Origin: Mailhella sp.
GTDB taxonomy: Bacteria; Desulfobacterota; Desulfovibrionia; Desulfovibrionales; Desulfovibrionaceae
Direction: 5' to 3'
NCBI GenBank assembly: GCA_017411945.1
Contig: JAFQPD010000121.1
Coordinates: forward strand, 1-14,468
Length of the DNA: 14,468 bases
Shown: positions 5,325 through 13,036 of the stretch, piece after piece
Position numbering within the stretch: position 1 is the stretch's first letter
Layout of the letters: every line of letters begins with the position of its first letter
Program-made: the position numbers and the translations under genes
The notes under the pieces: generated by a model
What the model saw: the letters and a program-made list of their open reading frames with translations, nothing else
Databases searched by the model: none
Told to the model about the DNA's origin: nothing

Positions 5325-6686
5325 ATGAACGACAACGTATCGTGCTGTCTGCCCCAGGACGCCCCCTTCAAGGCTTACGACGACGTCATCCGCCACCTCG
5401 ACGGGCTTGGCGTCTTCCATATGGACATGGGCCTCGGCCGCATGGAGCGCGCCCTTTCCGCCCTCGGGCTCGACAGGCCCTCCCGTCCCACCGTGCAGGT
5501 GGTGGGCACCAACGGCAAGGGTTCCACCTCGTCTTTCCTTCAGGCCATAGCCATGGCCCACAGCCTGAAAGCAGGGCTCTACACCTCGCCGCATTTCGTG
5601 GTTCCGGAAGAACGCATACGCGTAGGCCATGCCATGCTCCCTCCGGCCCGCTGGCCAGCCCTGGCCTCCCGCGCCGTGCAGGCCGAAGCCGGGCTCACCT
5701 ATTTCGAACTGCTCACGGTCATGGCCGCGGAAGCCTTCGCCCTCGCCGACTGCGACCTCATCATCTATGAAGCCGGCCTCGGCGGCCGCTACGACGCCAC
5801 CAGTGCACTGCCCGCCCACATGACCTGCTTCGTCCCCATCGACCTCGACCATGTGGAAGTGCTGGGCCGCACCATTGCCGCCATCGCCGAAGACAAGGCC
5901 GATGCCATGCAGAACGGCCGTTCCCTCGCCGTGAGCGCGCCCCAGCCCGAAGAGGCCCGCCTAGCCCTCGAAAAACGCGCCGTCGAGCTGGGCCTGCCGC
6001 TCTGCTCCTGCCCTTCTCCCGCTTCCTGCGAAGGCACGGAAGCCGGGCGCGCCCTCTGGGCCTCGCTCCCGGACGAACTGCGCGAGCTTGCCGTGCTCCC
6101 CGAAGGCGCGAAGCTCGGCCTGCACGGCCCGCACCAGCGCATGAACGCCCAGACGGCCCTGCTCGCCTGGGTACTGCTCTGCCATCGCTTCGGCTGGAAG
6201 ACGGACAGGGAGAGCATACTGCGCGGCCTCGAACAGGCCTTCATCCCGGGCCGCCTGCAGTACGCCCCCGCCTCCGAAGGCCGCCCCGCCCTGTGGCTGG
6301 ACGGCGCGCACAATCAGCACGGCATGGCCGCCCTCGTTTCCGCCCTCGGCGACGGGCAGGCCGTGCCCGAAGCCCTGCGCCCCGGCGCAGTCGTCTTCTC
6401 CTGCCTGCGCGACAAGGCCCCGGAAAAGCTCGCCGCCATGCTCCGCGAAGCCGTGGGGAACGCCCCCGTCTTCGTGCCAGAAATAAAGGACAATCCCCGC
6501 GCCGCCGCGAAGGAAGAGCTCTGCGCCCTCCTCGGCGAGCAGGCCCGGCCGGCGGAAAGCCTGAACGCCGCCATCGACTCCGCCGCCGAAGCAGCCGCCG
6601 GAGCCCCCGTGCTCATCTGCGGTTCGCTCTACCTCCTCGGCGACGTGTTCGCCCGCTTCCCCGAACTGCTGGAAGCCGCAGACTGA
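5325..6686 (+). CDS. folC: Bifunctional folylpolyglutamate synthase/dihydrofolate synthase
   Basis: A 453-residue cytoplasmic Mur-ligase-family enzyme that joins glutamate to dihydropteroate and extends the glutamate tail of folates, using ATP. The P-loop GTNGKGST is at 61-68, YTSPH at 86-90 and YEAGLGGRYDATSAL at 148-162. DLDHVEVLGRTIAAIAEDK ends at Lys191, the position of the carbamylated metal-bridging lysine. The C-terminal domain marker DGAHN is at 326-330. The start at 5325 has only a weak ribosome site, but the next Met (about residue 33) would remove the conserved YDDVIRHLDGLG segment, so the first ATG stands. Its promoter candidate is divergent from the AMIN-mtnA transcript. It ends 34 bases before the 1440-residue gene, with no terminator between. 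A folate gene therefore appears to lead a transcript that includes a probable secreted effector. Confidence 0.94.
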   Translation: MNDNVSCCLPQDAPFKAYDDVIRHLDGLGVFHMDMGLGRMERALSALGLDRPSRPTVQVVGTNGKGSTSSFLQAIAMAHSLKAGLYTSPHFVVPEERIRVGHAMLPPARWPALASRAVQAEAGLTYFELLTVMAAEAFALADCDLIIYEAGLGGRYDATSALPAHMTCFVPIDLDHVEVLGRTIAAIAEDKADAMQNGRSLAVSAPQPEEARLALEKRAVELGLPLCSCPSPASCEGTEAGRALWASLPDELRELAVLPEGAKLGLHGPHQRMNAQTALLAWVLLCHRFGWKTDRESILRGLEQAFIPGRLQYAPASEGRPALWLDGAHNQHGMAALVSALGDGQAVPEALRPGAVVFSCLRDKAPEKLAAMLREAVGNAPVFVPEIKDNPRAAAKEELCALLGEQARPAESLNAAIDSAAEAAAGAPVLICGSLYLLGDVFARFPELLEAAD

Positions 6687-6720
6687 TCCCTCTTCCCCCT
6701 CAAGAATTCCCGGAACGCAT

Positions 6721-9700
6721 ATGAGCAGCCTCATCGACAGCACCTTGCATGCCAGCCTGATACCGGACGTCAGCACCAGCCCCGTCTCCCCTTCCCATAC
6801 TCCTGCCCGGAATCCCGTACAGAAGACGCTGGAAGAACGCCCCACGCCCATCGAAAAAGACCTGGACACGGCGCGCCCCTGCGCTATGACGCCGCTGTCG
6901 GAAGAAAGTCTGGAAGCGAGCAATGCCAGCACGAAAGCCGTGATGGAAGCCCGCATCACGGAAAAGTCCGCCGAAGCCGAGGGAAAGGGCCCTGCCGCAA
7001 AGCCTGAAGCCGGAGAGACTGCCGCCGCAGACAGCCTGTCGGCCTCCCCGACTGGCGAGAAGAAGGAAGCGGACAACGCTTCGGATCGGCCCGTCGTTCA
7101 GCCCGGCGAGAAGCGCATCGCCGAGGACGGCTCCGCCGTGCACGAAGTCGAGGTGGACGAGCGCATATTCGCCCTGATCTCGGACTACCGCTCCGAAGCC
7201 GTGGATACGTCCGGCCTCCCGCTCGGCGGACTCAGGCTCAAGCTGGAACAGGTGCGGGAAGATCTGAACCTCATCGCATCCCAGAAGCCCCTGCTGACGG
7301 AAAAGGATGACGCCTCCGCCATCACTGTCATCGAAGTGCGCCTGACCGAGACTGCTCTGCAGCTGGAAACGGCCATCACCAGCCGCACCCATATGGAAGA
7401 AAGGCTGGACGCCGTGCAGAACACGCTCTCCTCTTCTGCCACTCCTGAGGAAAAGCTGGCAAAGCTCAGCGAATTCGGCCTGATATGGAAGACAGGGCAT
7501 GAGCAGACCCAAGCCCTGGCCCGCATGAAGCAGGAAGGCCCCGCCGCCCAGCGCGAAGTTCTGGAAGCCTTCGAAGCCGGCATAGGCATGGTGAACGAGG
7601 ACTTCCGCACTTTCAGCGGGAGGCTGTTCGCGGCCATGGGCACGCTCGCGGCCGAAGCGTTCCAGAACAGAGGGCTCACGCCGCCGGCGCCGGACAGCCT
7701 CAAACAGCTCGTCAGCTTCTGCTTCCTCAGCGGCAATTCTCCTCACGCCCTGCTGCAGGCCCTTGTCGGCGGAACGTCCTGGGCCTCCTCGACCGCCCAT
7801 CAGGACGACCTGCTGAAGCTCTTCTTCGAACAGCTCGTTCCTGCCCCGAAAGCGGGCGACTCCATCGCCCTCGTCAGCCAGCGCATGGCCTTCGTGGACA
7901 TGGTCTTCCAGGGAGCTTCCCGCGAATTTTCCGACACGGCCCTCACGCTCAAGAAAATGTTCTGCCCCGGCAAGGAGATGCTGGCCGAACTCCAGCACCA
8001 GAGCCGCATGGTGGGCCTGCGCCTGCATGAAGCCGTTCTGGACGCCATGCCCTCCAGCCTGCGCCAGAAGGGGGCCATAGCCAATCTGGCCGCCTCTTCG
8101 CTCTCGGCACGCTCCTATCTCATCACCCCGGAACTGGTGCAGGGCTTCAAGCGCGCCACCGGGCTTCGCACGGAGGGCTTCAACTACCACATGGCCCATG
8201 CCGCCGTGCTCCAGATGCGCGCCCTGCGTGCCGGGGCCTTCCCGGATGCCGGCGAATCCCACCCTGTTCTCAACGTCGGCGCATGGTGCGAAAAACTGGG
8301 CCTCGACCAGGCCACGGCCCGCTATGCCGCCGAGCTCGATGACGAACTCGACGGCGCAGAGAACGAACAGGGCATGCGCATGCTCCTCGGGGCGGCGGAG
8401 ATCTTCCTCCGCGGCCTCGAAGGCGAAGCCGCCGTGGCGCGGGCAGGCAAAGAGGTCATCGACCAGGCCAACGCCAGCACCCCGCTCTTCAAAGCCGACA
8501 AGAAGGAAAACGCCTTCTACGAAGCCAGCGGCAGCTACCTCGCCCGCGAAGCTCTCGACCGCACCATCGTCGACCTCACAGGCATGCTCGACGATTCCCG
8601 CTTCGAAGGAGAAGGCTTCAAGCTGAACGGCAAAGCCGTCTCGGACAATATGCGCGAACGCACGGCAAGGCTCCTTGCGAACATGCATGCGCGCATCTCC
8701 GAAGAGGCCGGGCGCGGCCTTGCCGACCTTCATGACCGCATCTCCGAAGAGGCCGGACGCGAACTCCCGGACATGGCGAGGGCCATGGAAAACGAACGGC
8801 GCGCCTTCCTCAAGGATATGCACGAGCTGCAGAAGCACTCCAGAAGCATGATGGAGCTGGCCAGGTCCAGCCGCGAACTCGTAGAGCTCCGCACCCGCAT
8901 CAGCGAGGAATCTTCCCTGCTGGACTCCATGAAGGCCGCCAAGAGGCTTGTGCATCTCTCATGGCCGCATAAGCACGCCGAACGCCTGCGCATCTCCGAA
9001 CTCGTCATGCAGACGGCCGCTCTGCGCCAGAGCCTCCTCTCCGCCGCCGGGCAGGCGGAGCGGGAACAGCTCCAGAACCAGATAGCGGCAAACCTCGAAA
9101 GCATGAAGGACGTGGATCCCTTCTCCCTCACGCGGAGCAGGAACAGGAACAGCATCCCGGACATGGACATGCTCCTGGAGGCCATGCTTCCCCGCGCCCG
9201 CGCCATACACTTCTTCAAGGCCGCGAACGCCAGCGACGGCGGCATAGCCATGTCCGAGGCCGACAAGGCCATGCGGAGCATCAAGCGCAGCCGCAGCGCC
9301 ATCATGGAGACCCAGAAGACTATCGACAAGGCTCTCAAGAGCATAGTCGGCATGTTCGGCGAGACCTCCGCAACGACCATGCGCAAAACTGTCACTGCGG
9401 CCGTCCTCAAGGCTTTCGTCGATTCCCAGGAGGACATCTCCCGCTTCGACGCGCGCTCCTCGAAGGCCCAGGCGGCCGTCATGGACCAGCTCGCGGCATG
9501 GGGCCTCACCGCCCCCACCGCGCTGATGAAAAGCCTGGTGCGCAGCACTGTGGAATCGCTCATCAACGACGACGGGACTCTGCGCGAAGACCGCCTCAGG
9601 GAGCTGACCGAAGAAAGCTTCTCCCTTTCCGGCAAGGCATCTCTGGAAAGATTCAAGCAGGATCTGCGCACGGAACAGGGATACAGCCGCTTCAAGGCAT

Positions 9701-11043
9701 GGCGCGCGGCCCGGAACAAGAAAAGCCTTGGCCTCATCGAAGACGCACGGCGCAGAAAGGAAGGCGTGGGCATGCTCATGGAAGAAGCCTCCATGCCCGG
9801 CTCCGGCTTCATCTACGAGCGCGGGCGCGGCATCAATATCGACACGGGCAAGAAATTCTCCCCCATCAGCGCGAAGAACTCGATGATCAATGTCACCAAC
9901 CTCGCGTCGCCGCTCGCCATACGCGTGAAGGCCATGTCCACGGACAGCCTCATGGTCAGCAATATCGGGGAAAAGGGCTATCAGGTGCTGATCAAGGGCG
10001 GGCTCAAAGGCTCGCTGGGGGCCACGTTCAAGCTTGCGCTGCCCCATGTCATCCTTCCTTTCGAAGGCAATGTGCAGAGCTCCGAAGATTCCGGCATCGC
10101 TCTCACCTTCTCCTCGAAGGAAGACTGCGAACGCTTCGTCACGGCCTTCATGGACAGCAAGTCCGGCCTGCATGCCGCCGACATGGACAGGGCGTCCACG
10201 GCTCAGGAAGGCTACGACCCCGACATCTGGCTCAAAGCCTCGCAGATACGCTTCGTGCACAACGGCTCCGTGAGCGCAGACGTCAGCCTCGCCGCCATGT
10301 TCACCCTCTTCTCGGCCAGCCTCGCCCAGGCCCCTGCGAGCATTTCCGGCTCGGTCACCTTCAAATCCGAGCTCGCCGGCGGCGTGAAGCAGTCCGTGGA
10401 AGAGAACGCTCTCGGGCAGAACGTCACCTTCAGCCGCAGCATCCGCTTCTCCCAGATAGCGACGGCGGGAGCAGGCGTCACCCTCGGCACCAACTACATC
10501 AGCACGCCGAAGCTCAACGCTGCAAGGAGCTTCACGCTGTCGGCAGAAGAGAGCTTCAAGCTGGTCACCGGGGATAAGGGCATCATGCCGGACACGAGCC
10601 TCGACTACGAGTTCGCCACGGGCGGGCTGGACGGCCATCTCATCTGCAATCTCTTCATGCCTGACGAAGTTGCACGGAAGATAGAGCAGAACGAGAGCTT
10701 CGCCACGGCCTTCAACGCGCTGGTCGCGGGCCTGCCTCCCACGGCGCGCCTTTCCCTGCACTGCGTTCTCAAGCCTTCGGTTCTGGCCGAAGTGCGCGGA
10801 CTGCTTGCCAAAGCCCGCGGCATGGCCGGCGAGGAAGAACGCAAGGCCGCCCAGCAGAAGGTCAGCGACCTGCTCTCCGACTCCTCTTCCTACAAGCCGG
10901 AAAGCATCTCGGTACGCAACGCCTCCCCGAAGGACATCGCGAAGAACTGGTCCCCGGGCCTCTATTCCTTCCAGGTCGTCAGGGACAAGAGCTTCCTGCG
11001 CCTCAGCAGGAGCGAGCCCCTCAAGATAGCCCTGCCGGACTAG
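6721..11043 (+). CDS. Large putative type III secretion effector (unrecognised family)
   Basis: A 1440-residue soluble protein that I do not recognise by sequence, with no signal peptide and no membrane segment. Residues 1-135 are disordered and rich in Ser, Thr, Pro, Ala and Glu (start MSSLIDSTLHASLIPDVSTS), as in type III export signals and chaperone-binding regions. About 136-1020 is helical, with charged coiled-coil-like stretches (about 640-800), including a short tandem repeat at 658-687. About 1027-1300 becomes beta-rich with alternating small/polar and hydrophobic residues (for example VSADVSLAAMF, ITFKSELAGG-like and GAGVTLGTNY strands). A mixed end follows (1300-1440). The next gene codes for a class I secretion chaperone, which is the main ground for the call. 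Size, beta-rich C-terminus and gene order resemble AvrE/DspE effectors, but no WxxxE motif is present and it is shorter than the 1750-1830 usual there. The ribosome site is weak (GGAA). Codon use matches its neighbours, so any acquisition is not recent. An intracellular structural protein is the alternative. Confidence 0.6.
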   Translation: MSSLIDSTLHASLIPDVSTSPVSPSHTPARNPVQKTLEERPTPIEKDLDTARPCAMTPLSEESLEASNASTKAVMEARITEKSAEAEGKGPAAKPEAGETAAADSLSASPTGEKKEADNASDRPVVQPGEKRIAEDGSAVHEVEVDERIFALISDYRSEAVDTSGLPLGGLRLKLEQVREDLNLIASQKPLLTEKDDASAITVIEVRLTETALQLETAITSRTHMEERLDAVQNTLSSSATPEEKLAKLSEFGLIWKTGHEQTQALARMKQEGPAAQREVLEAFEAGIGMVNEDFRTFSGRLFAAMGTLAAEAFQNRGLTPPAPDSLKQLVSFCFLSGNSPHALLQALVGGTSWASSTAHQDDLLKLFFEQLVPAPKAGDSIALVSQRMAFVDMVFQGASREFSDTALTLKKMFCPGKEMLAELQHQSRMVGLRLHEAVLDAMPSSLRQKGAIANLAASSLSARSYLITPELVQGFKRATGLRTEGFNYHMAHAAVLQMRALRAGAFPDAGESHPVLNVGAWCEKLGLDQATARYAAELDDELDGAENEQGMRMLLGAAEIFLRGLEGEAAVARAGKEVIDQANASTPLFKADKKENAFYEASGSYLAREALDRTIVDLTGMLDDSRFEGEGFKLNGKAVSDNMRERTARLLANMHARISEEAGRGLADLHDRISEEAGRELPDMARAMENERRAFLKDMHELQKHSRSMMELARSSRELVELRTRISEESSLLDSMKAAKRLVHLSWPHKHAERLRISELVMQTAALRQSLLSAAGQAEREQLQNQIAANLESMKDVDPFSLTRSRNRNSIPDMDMLLEAMLPRARAIHFFKAANASDGGIAMSEADKAMRSIKRSRSAIMETQKTIDKALKSIVGMFGETSATTMRKTVTAAVLKAFVDSQEDISRFDARSSKAQAAVMDQLAAWGLTAPTALMKSLVRSTVESLINDDGTLREDRLRELTEESFSLSGKASLERFKQDLRTEQGYSRFKAWRAARNKKSLGLIEDARRRKEGVGMLMEEASMPGSGFIYERGRGINIDTGKKFSPISAKNSMINVTNLASPLAIRVKAMSTDSLMVSNIGEKGYQVLIKGGLKGSLGATFKLALPHVILPFEGNVQSSEDSGIALTFSSKEDCERFVTAFMDSKSGLHAADMDRASTAQEGYDPDIWLKASQIRFVHNGSVSADVSLAAMFTLFSASLAQAPASISGSVTFKSELAGGVKQSVEENALGQNVTFSRSIRFSQIATAGAGVTLGTNYISTPKLNAARSFTLSAEESFKLVTGDKGIMPDTSLDYEFATGGLDGHLICNLFMPDEVARKIEQNESFATAFNALVAGLPPTARLSLHCVLKPSVLAEVRGLLAKARGMAGEEERKAAQQKVSDLLSDSSSYKPESISVRNASPKDIAKNWSPGLYSFQVVRDKSFLRLSRSEPLKIALPD
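8692..8781 (+). repeat. 45-base in-frame tandem repeat within the large effector-like gene
   Basis: Two adjacent 45-base units (8692-8736 and 8737-8781) encode RISEEAGRGLADLHD and RISEEAGRELPDMAR. The first 20 bases are identical, and the rest has diverged. RISEE recurs at residue 726 and RISE at 757 in the same helical region, so the helix appears built partly from duplicated segments. Confidence 0.75.
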
Positions 11044-11069
11044 GCTTTCCCGGCAGACATCACAAATAT

Positions 11070-11090
11070 AAGGCCCTCGCGGCCTTGGAG
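11070..11090 (+). promoter_or_regulatory. Hairpin abutting the chaperone ribosome-binding site
   Basis: AAGGCC (11070-11075), a five-base loop CTCGC and GGCCTT (11081-11086) form a perfect stem whose last base touches GGAG (11087-11090), the Shine-Dalgarno of the next gene, five bases before its ATG. There is no T-run, so it is not a terminator. It could set the amount of chaperone made relative to the large upstream protein. Confidence 0.5.
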
Positions 11091-11095
11091 CCTCT

Positions 11096-11539
11096 ATGAA
11101 CGAAAAAGTTTCCACACTCCTGGCAGAAGCCCTCAGCATCTGCGGCTCTGCCCCGGCCATCGCCTCCCCGGGCCTGGCCTCAGCCTCGCTGGGCGGACTG
11201 GACATAGCCTTCGAATACGACGAAGCCCTCCGGCGCATCATACTCTGGTGCGGCCTGCGCGAACTTCCTTCCACCGCAGGCAGCGAGGTCTACGAGTTCA
11301 TCCTGCGCTCCAGCCTCATGGGTTCGGGCATTGGCGGCGGGCATATCGGCCTCCATGCCCCCACGCGCACCCTGCTCTACTCGCTGGAACTCGATGAGGA
11401 CGGCCTCGACGCCCCCCGCCTCGCCAACGCCATGCAGCGTTTCGCGGAAAAGGCCTCCGAGCTCATCGCCGAAGTGGAAAGGCTTGACCTCGCCAGCAGG
11501 ATGGACACCCCCTTCATGGCCAATGTCATCTGGGCCTGA
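11096..11539 (+). CDS. Class I type III secretion chaperone (CesT/DspF-like)
   Basis: A 147-residue acidic protein with the fold pattern of CesT/Tir-type secretion chaperones, which bind the N-terminal part of an effector, keep it soluble and deliver it to the secretion ATPase. An N-terminal helix (1-18) is followed by the paired strands LDIAFEYDE (35-43) and RRIILWCGL (46-54). The loop/strand YEFILRSSLMGSGIGGGHIGLHA (66-88) matches the family pattern of leucines then G-rich turn then gxlgld. LLYSLELDEDGLDA (93-106) and a C-terminal helix (107-130) complete it. Size and acidity are typical. It follows the 1440-residue gene by 52 bases with a good GGAG ribosome site, so that protein is its likely client. 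I see no secretion apparatus gene here. The family call is by pattern, not search. An unrelated small alpha-beta protein is the alternative. Confidence 0.72.
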   Translation: MNEKVSTLLAEALSICGSAPAIASPGLASASLGGLDIAFEYDEALRRIILWCGLRELPSTAGSEVYEFILRSSLMGSGIGGGHIGLHAPTRTLLYSLELDEDGLDAPRLANAMQRFAEKASELIAEVERLDLASRMDTPFMANVIWA

Positions 11540-11541
11540 CG

Positions 11542-11572
11542 TTGACAGGACCGCAATAGTCCTTACTCTGTC
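11542..11572 (+). promoter_or_regulatory. Possible selA promoter and overlapping hairpin
   Basis: A perfect TTGACA (11542-11547) lies just after the chaperone stop codon. The best -10 at the right distance is TACTCT (11564-11569, 3 of 6, 16-base spacer), so the promoter is doubtful. The same bases form a two-part hairpin: GACA (11544-11547)/TGTC (11569-11572) outside and GGAC (11548-11551)/GTCC (11559-11562) inside. This could mark the boundary between the effector-chaperone unit and selA. Confidence 0.3.
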
Positions 11573-11599
11573 GTCATATCCTTAGAAGAAGGAGCGACC

Positions 11600-12997
11600 A
11601 TGTCCCTCTACCGCGCCCTGCCCTCTGTGGACGCCTGCCTCAAGGCCCTCGAAACGCTGTTCCCGGCCGTGCCCCATGCCGTGCTCGCCGCCCATGTGCG
11701 CCGCGGGCTCGACGATCTGCGCTCCGGCATCCGCGAAGGACGCATCACCAGCGCCGACGAACTGGCCCTGCCCGCCGTGGTCTCGCGCATCGGCTCTGCC
11801 GTGGACGAGGCCGAAAAGCCGAAGCTCCGCCGCGTCATCAACGGCGCAGGCGTGGTGGTGCACACCAATCTCGGCCGCTCCGTGCTCGCCCGCGAAGCGC
11901 AGGAGGCCGTGCGCGTCGCCGCCGAGGGCTACTGCAACCTTGAGTTCGACCTCGCCACCGGCGAACGCGGCCACCGCATGGACCTCGTGGAAGGCCTGCT
12001 CTGCGACATCACCGGCGCGGAAGCCGCCCTCGTGGTGAACAACAACGCCGCGGCCGTGCTCCTCATGCTGGACACCCTGTGCAAGGGAGGCGAAGTGGTC
12101 ATCTCGCGCGGCCAGCTCGTGGAAGTGGGCGGCTCCTTCCGCATCCCGGACGTCATGGCAAGGAGCGGCGCGACGCTCCGCGAAGTGGGAGCCACCAACC
12201 GCACCCACCTCGCCGACTACGAGGAAGCCCTGAACGAAAGCACACGCGCCCTGCTCTGGGTGCATCCCTCCAATTACCGCATCATCGGCTTCCATTCCTC
12301 CGTGCCTGCCCGCGAGCTCTCGGACTTCGCCCATTCCAAAGGCCTGCCCATGCTCGAAGACCTCGGCTCCGGCTCCCTCATCGACCTTTCCCCCTGGGGC
12401 CTGCACGACGAGCCCACCGTGCCCGAAGTGGTGCGCTCCGGCGTGGACGTGGTCACCTTCTCCGGCGACAAGGTGCTCGGCGGCCCGCAGGCCGGCATCA
12501 TCGTGGGCAAAAAGGAATATATCTCGCGCATGAAGCGCAACCAGCTCCTGCGCGCCCTGCGATGCGACAAGCTCACCCTGGCCGCCCTTGAAGCCACCCT
12601 GCGCCTCTACCGCGACAGGGACGTCGCTCTTTCCTCCATCCCCACGCTCCGCCGCCTCACCATGAGCGCGGGAGAACTGCGCCTGCGCGCCGAAGCCCTG
12701 CGCGACGCACTGCTCCCCGCCCTGGGAACGGAGGGCAGCCCCCTCGCCGCACTCTCGCTCAAGGAAGGCTTCTCCCGCGTGGGCGGCGGCTCCTTCCCCG
12801 AGCAGGGCATGGCCACCACGCTGGTCTGCATACGGCCCCTCGCCTGCTCCGCCGTGGAGCTCAGGGAACGCCTGCTCGCCGCGGACATCCCCGTGGCGGG
12901 CCGCCTCGAAGACGAATATTTCATGCTCGACCCGCGCACCATCGAGGACGCGGTGTTCGAGACCATCGCCGCCATGCTCGCCTCCGCGCTGGGCTAG
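11600..12997 (+). CDS. selA: L-seryl-tRNA(Sec) selenium transferase
   Basis: A 465-residue PLP enzyme that turns seryl-tRNA(Sec) into selenocysteinyl-tRNA(Sec) with selenophosphate; E. coli SelA has 463 residues and forms a large ring in the cytoplasm. The N-terminal helical domain starts LPSVDACLKAL. INGAGVVVHTNLGRS (80-94) is the family hallmark, followed by CNLEFDLATGERGHR, VVNNNAAAV, RGQLVEVGGSFRIPDVM and GATNRTHLADY. LEDLGSGSLID precedes FSGDKVLGGPQAG, in which Lys291 is the PLP lysine. The start has AAGGAG six bases upstream. Its presence predicts a selenoprotein repertoire (for example formate dehydrogenase) and selB, selC and selD elsewhere in the genome; none is in the window. It is followed 39 bases later by the aminopeptidase gene. 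Confidence 0.96.
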   Translation: MSLYRALPSVDACLKALETLFPAVPHAVLAAHVRRGLDDLRSGIREGRITSADELALPAVVSRIGSAVDEAEKPKLRRVINGAGVVVHTNLGRSVLAREAQEAVRVAAEGYCNLEFDLATGERGHRMDLVEGLLCDITGAEAALVVNNNAAAVLLMLDTLCKGGEVVISRGQLVEVGGSFRIPDVMARSGATLREVGATNRTHLADYEEALNESTRALLWVHPSNYRIIGFHSSVPARELSDFAHSKGLPMLEDLGSGSLIDLSPWGLHDEPTVPEVVRSGVDVVTFSGDKVLGGPQAGIIVGKKEYISRMKRNQLLRALRCDKLTLAALEATLRLYRDRDVALSSIPTLRRLTMSAGELRLRAEALRDALLPALGTEGSPLAALSLKEGFSRVGGGSFPEQGMATTLVCIRPLACSAVELRERLLAADIPVAGRLEDEYFMLDPRTIEDAVFETIAAMLASALG

Positions 12998-13036
12998 GCG
13001 TCCACTCGAAACACCCCGAAACGAAAGGAACGACCC

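Noticed and set aside
5094..5852. Upstream extension of the AMIN frame across folC
   Set aside because: The extension is antisense to folC. The signal anchor and a good ribosome site place the start at 5093.
6700..8955. Long minus-strand frame (751 codons) opposite the effector-like gene
   Set aside because: Composition is typical of a shadow frame (Gly, His, Glu, Arg rich, no motif). The plus-strand frame is longer, follows folC directly and shows coherent protein architecture.
6721..11043. WxxxE motifs in the effector-like protein as proof of an AvrE or GEF-mimic effector
   Set aside because: I checked every tryptophan and none is followed by Glu at +4, so the motif gives no support.
8959..11274. 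Long minus-strand frame (771 codons) opposite the effector-like gene and chaperone
   Set aside because: Same shadow composition, no recognisable domain, and it crosses the boundary between two plausible plus-strand genes.
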